The notes beneath the pieces are model-generated. The model did not search any database, was not told the origin of the DNA, and saw only the letters and a list, made by a program, of their open reading frames with translations. A stretch of 64,000 nt of DNA, from the NCBI GenBank assembly GCA_963677325.2, contig CAXXGM010000005.1, positions 123,658-187,657 on the forward strand, given 5' to 3'. Both the position numbers and the translations under genes were made by a program. Below, in pieces: positions 59,958-64,000 of the stretch; within the stretch, counting starts at the first letter, position 1, and every line of letters starts with the position of its first letter. The DNA comes from G963677325 sp963677325. Lineage in GTDB: Bacteria > Bacteroidota > Bacteroidia > Bacteroidales > Prolixibacteraceae.

Positions 59958-61259
59958 ATGACAACTGAATTCGCTAAGACGAAATACTACCTCCAATCCT
60001 TGTGCTGCGGAGCAAAATTTGAAGATAAGAATTGGGAATTAAATTGCCCCAACAATGAAGAACCAGGGTTAGTTCGTGCAATTTATGATCAAAAGCAGCT
60101 CAGAATTCATAATGATAACCCTGGGATCTACAGGTTTTCTGATTGGCTTCCAATTCACCGGATCTTAAAAGGTTCCGGATCACCGGTAACTTACAAAAGT
60201 TTCGGATTGGCAAAAGAGCTTGGATTAAGAAATCTTTACATCACTTTTAACGGGTACTGGCCTGAAAAGGGAGCAATGATGAAAACCGGTTCCTTTAAGG
60301 AGTGTGAGGCTTTTTCGGTTTGCGCCAGGTCAAATGAAATGAATGGATCCGTTATGGTGGTTGCCTCCGCCGGAAATACAGCCAGAGCTTTTGCCAAAGT
60401 ATGTTCTGAAAATAAAATTCCTGTTCTTATATGTGTTCCCAAAGATTGCCTTAAAGCTTTATGGTTTTCGCAGGAAATTGATCCATGTGTTAAACTTATC
60501 GCCTGTGAATCCGGAGGTGATTATTTCGATGCTATTCATCTTTCAAATATCGCTTGTGAAATTACCGGTTTCTTCCCCGAAGGTGGTGCAAAAAATGTGG
60601 CTCGCCGTGATGGAATGGGAACGACTGTATTGTCAGCCGTAACAACGATAGGAAAGATACCTGATTATTACTTCCAGGCTATCGGAAGCGGGACAGGGGC
60701 TATTGCAGCATGGGAGGCCAACATCAGGCTGATTGAAGACGGAAGGTATGGCCAAAATAAAATGAAACTGATATTGTCTCAGAATATTCCTTTCGTACCT
60801 ATAAAAGAAGCATGGGATGCTGGTTCGAGAGATATGCTTCCAATAGATAATGCTTTGGCACGGAAACAGGTCGAGGAAATTATCGCTAAAGTCCTTTCCA
60901 ACCGAAAACCTCCTTATAGTTTAAAAGGAGGCTTGTATGATGCAATGAACGACATGGGAGGAGATATAATCGCAGTGACCAATCAGGAAGCCCAGGAAGC
61001 CAACAATCTCTTCCAGAGTACCGAAGGTAATGATCTTGAACCGGCAGCAGCAGTGGCTGTAGCTTCATTAATCAAGTCAGTACAAGAAGGATCATTAAAT
61101 TCTGATTCTGTTATCATGCTTAACATTACAGGTGGCGGGATCAATAAGTTCAAGGAAGAAAATTCAATAAACTATCTTGAGCCTTCGCTTGTATTTCCGT
61201 TAAATCCTGATCCGGAGATGGTGAAAGAAAAAATCCTTCAGCTTTTTGAAAAACAATAA
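59958..61259 (+). CDS. Cysteate synthase-like PLP enzyme
   Basis: 433 residues from ATG 59958; the in-frame TTG at 59934 overlaps a promoter box (TATTTTTG 59929-59936). It is a fold-type II, threonine-synthase-like protein: Cys-containing N-terminus (SLCCGAKFEDKNWELNCPNN), PLP lysine K114 in KTGSFKECEAF, VVASAGNTARAFAKVCSENK and the phosphate-binding GSGTGAIAAWEAN. The pattern is that of cysteate synthase, which makes L-cysteate from O-phosphoserine and sulfite. In methanogens it serves coenzyme M; in Bacteroidota cysteate is the head-group precursor of sulfonolipids (capnine). No acyltransferase for that path is in the window. Confidence 0.82.
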   Translation: MTTEFAKTKYYLQSLCCGAKFEDKNWELNCPNNEEPGLVRAIYDQKQLRIHNDNPGIYRFSDWLPIHRILKGSGSPVTYKSFGLAKELGLRNLYITFNGYWPEKGAMMKTGSFKECEAFSVCARSNEMNGSVMVVASAGNTARAFAKVCSENKIPVLICVPKDCLKALWFSQEIDPCVKLIACESGGDYFDAIHLSNIACEITGFFPEGGAKNVARRDGMGTTVLSAVTTIGKIPDYYFQAIGSGTGAIAAWEANIRLIEDGRYGQNKMKLILSQNIPFVPIKEAWDAGSRDMLPIDNALARKQVEEIIAKVLSNRKPPYSLKGGLYDAMNDMGGDIIAVTNQEAQEANNLFQSTEGNDLEPAAAVAVASLIKSVQEGSLNSDSVIMLNITGGGINKFKEENSINYLEPSLVFPLNPDPEMVKEKILQLFEKQ

Positions 61260-61271
61260 AATGTCTGATTT

Positions 61272-62291
61272 TTAAAAATTTCTTGCTGTTTCAATCATCA
61301 TCCTTAAATTTTCCTCGGGGGTGTTGGAGGGTATAGCGCATCCGGCGTTCAGGATAAATCGGTTGGAATTTTTATAAATGTTTAATAATTCCAAAGTTTT
61401 TTGTTGAACTTCATTTGCAGTTCCCATACATAATATACCGCTTGGGTCAATGTTGCCAATAAAAGTGGCTGTTTTATTGAATAAATCGAAAGCTTTGCGG
61501 ATATCGGTTTTGTAATCCAGTTCAAAAGCATCGGCCTCTGTCAACAACATGGATTCCAGAATCACATCCGTATTTCCGCAAATGTGCAGAGCGTAAGATA
61601 CATTTGATTGATGGGCTGCCTTTACCAGTTTTCTCTCATAGGGCATAGCGTATTTAAGATACATTTCAGGAGATATCATATCCGGCCCGGCAGGGCTGTC
61701 TCCATTTGAAACCATATCACAACCGGTTTGAGCCATTAATTTTATAAACTGGATACCTGCATTGGTACAGTATTCAAGTAATTGCTCAAGCAGTTCATCA
61801 GGACCAATCATTAAATCGAGCATCCAGTTTTCTGTCCCTCTCATCATGCTGGCCAATGAAAAAGGCGCTTGATCGCAGTTTCCCCGGATATATATTTCAT
61901 CTTTAAAATATTCCTTCAGCATGCGCACGGCTTCAAGCCAGATCCGGATATACTTGTAATCCTCCACGTTAACCGGCTTAAGACGCTCAACATCCTCCAG
62001 GTTTATTAAATTGCCTGAAACAGTCCGGGCGGGCGAATCAACCGGAAAATCAACCTTAACGCCCACTGCGCCTGCCATGGTTGAGGTATCGATATCGATA
62101 AGGATGCCATCGTACCCGTATTTCTCGATGGAAGCCTTAAACACATCGGCAATGACGGAAGGGCTGTTCCTGTATTGCTCCATGCTGACTCCGCATTCTT
62201 TGGCTGCCATCATAAAATTGTGCAGCATTACCGGCGTCCTGTCTGGTTTCTGACCTTTTAAAGCAGCTTGAATTCTTTGGTTTCCGTTCAT
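61272..62291 (-). CDS. Uroporphyrinogen decarboxylase-family (MtaA-like) methyltransferase
   Basis: 339 residues, the standard MtaA/MtbA/URO-D length. Motifs: RIQAALKGQKPDRTPVMLHN, GCDMVSNGDSPAGPDMISPE, the zinc-ligand pair in YALHICGNTDVILESM, FIGNIDPSGILCMGT and FILNAGCAIPSNTPEENLRM with the third ligand Cys. Unlike the 45061 protein, all expected ligands are present. It is likely to move a methyl group to or from a corrinoid protein or thiol. Its neighbour in the same direction is a sugar transporter, which hints at a sugar-derived methyl donor. Confidence 0.88.
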   Translation of the reverse strand: MNGNQRIQAALKGQKPDRTPVMLHNFMMAAKECGVSMEQYRNSPSVIADVFKASIEKYGYDGILIDIDTSTMAGAVGVKVDFPVDSPARTVSGNLINLEDVERLKPVNVEDYKYIRIWLEAVRMLKEYFKDEIYIRGNCDQAPFSLASMMRGTENWMLDLMIGPDELLEQLLEYCTNAGIQFIKLMAQTGCDMVSNGDSPAGPDMISPEMYLKYAMPYERKLVKAAHQSNVSYALHICGNTDVILESMLLTEADAFELDYKTDIRKAFDLFNKTATFIGNIDPSGILCMGTANEVQQKTLELLNIYKNSNRFILNAGCAIPSNTPEENLRMMIETARNF

Positions 62292-62436
62292 GTTTGTTAA
62301 AGTTTCAAGAGTTACTAAAGTTTCAATGTTTGGGGTTTAGGGTTCGGGGTTCAGGGTCTCAAAGTTGCGAACCAGGTACCCAATTTTCTCATTCCCCAAG
62401 TCTCTAATCCTATACCCTATAAGCGATACTCCTTCT

Positions 62437-63789
62437 TCAGCATAGCACTTCCTTTTCTATGTGCTCCAGTGTTTTACCTTTAGTTTCAATCAAATATTTG
62501 TTCAGATACAGAAATCCGATAAAGGTTAATACGGAGAAAAAGATAAAGGCATAACTTAATCCTATTTGCTGTGCTGAATGTGTTGTTCCAAAAAATCCGA
62601 TGATTAAAGGAAAGGAGAAATTGAGTGATGCACTGATAGCCCAGTTTGAGAATGATCCTAACGAGGCGCCCCTGGCCCTGATAATGTTGGGGAACATTTC
62701 TGAAAGCAGTACCCACACCACCACACCCTGCGATGCCGCAAAAAAAGCAATATAGGCCACTAACAAGGATACCAGCCAATAACCTGTAATATTCCCGGTA
62801 AGCAATCCATATCCGAATAAACCAAGTACAGCCGCCATCCCCAGCTGACCGGCTAATAGTAATTTTTTTCTTCCTACTTTATCGATTATGGTCATGGCAA
62901 GGAGAGTAAAAACAAGATTTGTAACACCCAATATTACGCTCTGTGCCATCGAAGTGTCATTGGAAAATCCTGCAATACTGAATATCTGGGCCGAATAATA
63001 GAATACTACACCAATGCCTGTCAGTTGGCTGAAAATTCCTACAAATATTCCGATGAAAACGATCCTGCGGAAAGGTTTTTTGATCAGATTTATCTTTTTC
63101 CCTGCCTCTTCCAGTTTGATCGATTCCTTTATATCCAGGATGGTCTGTTCTGTATCAATCTCATGAGAGGACAATTCTTCGATATTTTTTCTTGCCTCCT
63201 CGATGCGTCCTTTTTTGACCAGCCACCTTGGACTTTTCCTGATCATCAGAAGCATTGAAAAAAAAGCCACTGCCGGAATGGCCCCGCTTGAAAGCATCCA
63301 TCGCCAGTTATTCTCCCCAAAATTCAGAAGCAGGTAATTTGATATCAGCGACAACAGGATCCCCGATACAATGGCGAGCTGAAAGGTAGAGGCCAGTACT
63401 CCTCTGTGTTTGGGAGGAGCAATTTCAGAAATATAAACAGGACACAGTACCGATGAACCGCCAATGGCAAGACCGCCGATAAAGCGGAATACAATGAATG
63501 TGCTGATGTTTGTGGCTAAACCGCATCCTACCGAAGAAGCTAAAAACAAAACAGCCAACATCTGCAGTAACTTCTTTGAACCATATAAATCTCCGGGTTT
63601 CCCAATAATCAGGGTGCCAATGATACATCCCACAAGGGCCGAACTAACGGCCCATCCTTGTAGAGCAGGACTAAGCCTGAAATATTCTATCAGTCCGAGC
63701 ATGGCTCCATTAATGATTACGGTATCATAACCAAACAAAAGCCCGCCCAAAGCGGAAGCGATCGTACATTTTAAAAGAACTTTGTTCAT
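62437..63789 (-). CDS. MFS sugar porter
   Basis: 450 residues, 12 membrane segments. Sugar-porter signatures: GGLLFGYDTVIINGAM in TM1, FRFIGGLAIGGSSVLCPVYI with SEIAPPKHRG, RKSPRWLVKKGRIEEARKNI before the central loop, DKVGRKKLLLAGQ after TM8, and the C-terminal ETKGKTLEHIEKE. It imports a monosaccharide or polyol, probably with a cation. Upstream of the following methyltransferase gene on the same strand (145-base gap). Confidence 0.93.
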   Translation of the reverse strand: MNKVLLKCTIASALGGLLFGYDTVIINGAMLGLIEYFRLSPALQGWAVSSALVGCIIGTLIIGKPGDLYGSKKLLQMLAVLFLASSVGCGLATNISTFIVFRFIGGLAIGGSSVLCPVYISEIAPPKHRGVLASTFQLAIVSGILLSLISNYLLLNFGENNWRWMLSSGAIPAVAFFSMLLMIRKSPRWLVKKGRIEEARKNIEELSSHEIDTEQTILDIKESIKLEEAGKKINLIKKPFRRIVFIGIFVGIFSQLTGIGVVFYYSAQIFSIAGFSNDTSMAQSVILGVTNLVFTLLAMTIIDKVGRKKLLLAGQLGMAAVLGLFGYGLLTGNITGYWLVSLLVAYIAFFAASQGVVVWVLLSEMFPNIIRARGASLGSFSNWAISASLNFSFPLIIGFFGTTHSAQQIGLSYAFIFFSVLTFIGFLYLNKYLIETKGKTLEHIEKEVLC

Positions 63790-64000
63790 GTGTTTTTTAG
63801 TCAGGTAATTAGAAATCCATTTTCATTCTAAAAGGTTTCAAATCTAATTTAATTTTTTTAGAAATAATAAATGGCCTGGAAATATATTAAAGAATCGGAT
63901 TACTGAAAATGAATATGAGACTATAATCCAAAATAGCTTCAGACAGTTCTTTCCCGCTCTTTATTTGTACTTTGTTCTTACCCTAAATGGTACCTTGACG

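Overview
The window is a piece of a Bacteroidota chromosome, probably from the Bacteroidales/Marinilabiliales side. The evidence is moderate GC, near-absence of Shine-Dalgarno sites, promoters of the form TTG-N18-20-TAnnTTTG (before both tRNAs, thrS and a cold-shock gene), the thrS-infC-rpmI-rplT and hpt-adk blocks, and many secreted Bacteroidota-type proteins: DUF1080, NamZ, parallel beta-helix proteins and a helix-hairpin-helix/beta-barrel protein.

Region 1 (1-14100) is an accessory, defence-like island. It opens with the end of an IS630 transposase that has truncated an unknown gene. Then come an internally deleted copy and an intact copy of an MmeI-like DNA methyltransferase, a GxxExxY protein, a frameshifted BRO/antirepressor gene, a helicase plus GIY-YIG nuclease pair, and a SWIM/SNF2 helicase. 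From about 2.1 to 6.8 kb the genes are separated by copies of one inverted-repeat family whose arms supply stop codons and, in one case, the start of a gene. A roughly 300 bp MITE-like palindrome lies at 14.47-14.77 kb.

Region 2 (15-38 kb) is housekeeping and envelope: the translation operon (minus strand), a DPP-IV-type peptidase, tRNA-Leu and tRNA-Val, and a peptidoglycan salvage block (a GH3-serine hydrolase fusion read here as NagZ-AmiE, NamZ, and a sodium:solute symporter). It also holds lipoprotein, nuclease, acyltransferase and outer-membrane genes, then purE, hpt and adk. Region 3 (37-42 kb) has two alpha/beta hydrolases, an AHSA1 protein, a VOC protein and an AraC regulator.

Region 4 (42.6-53.4 kb, all plus strand) is the most interesting part. 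A secreted 3-keto-glycoside module (DUF1080 plus a Tat-exported Gfo/Idh/MocA oxidoreductase with a frameshift near its end) is followed by a corrinoid methyl-transfer cluster: two uroporphyrinogen-decarboxylase-type methyltransferases (one fused to thioredoxin-like domains), a free corrinoid protein, a homocysteine methyltransferase, a CobW GTPase and a free MetH-type reactivation protein. Together these look like methionine synthase taken apart, with the folate-binding module missing and methyltransferases of unknown substrate in its place. I infer a folate-independent route that moves methyl groups from a scavenged, possibly glycan-derived, methylated compound to homocysteine.

Region 5 (53.6-64 kb) holds a cold-shock protein, an aldehyde dehydrogenase, Hsp20, PspC, a second 3-keto-glycoside module (TIM barrel plus two DUF1080 proteins), a cysteate synthase homologue (suggesting sulfonolipid synthesis), and a further methyltransferase beside a sugar transporter. 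Three genes (IS630, BRO, Gfo/Idh) are each broken by what looks like the loss of one base, so assembly error must be considered.
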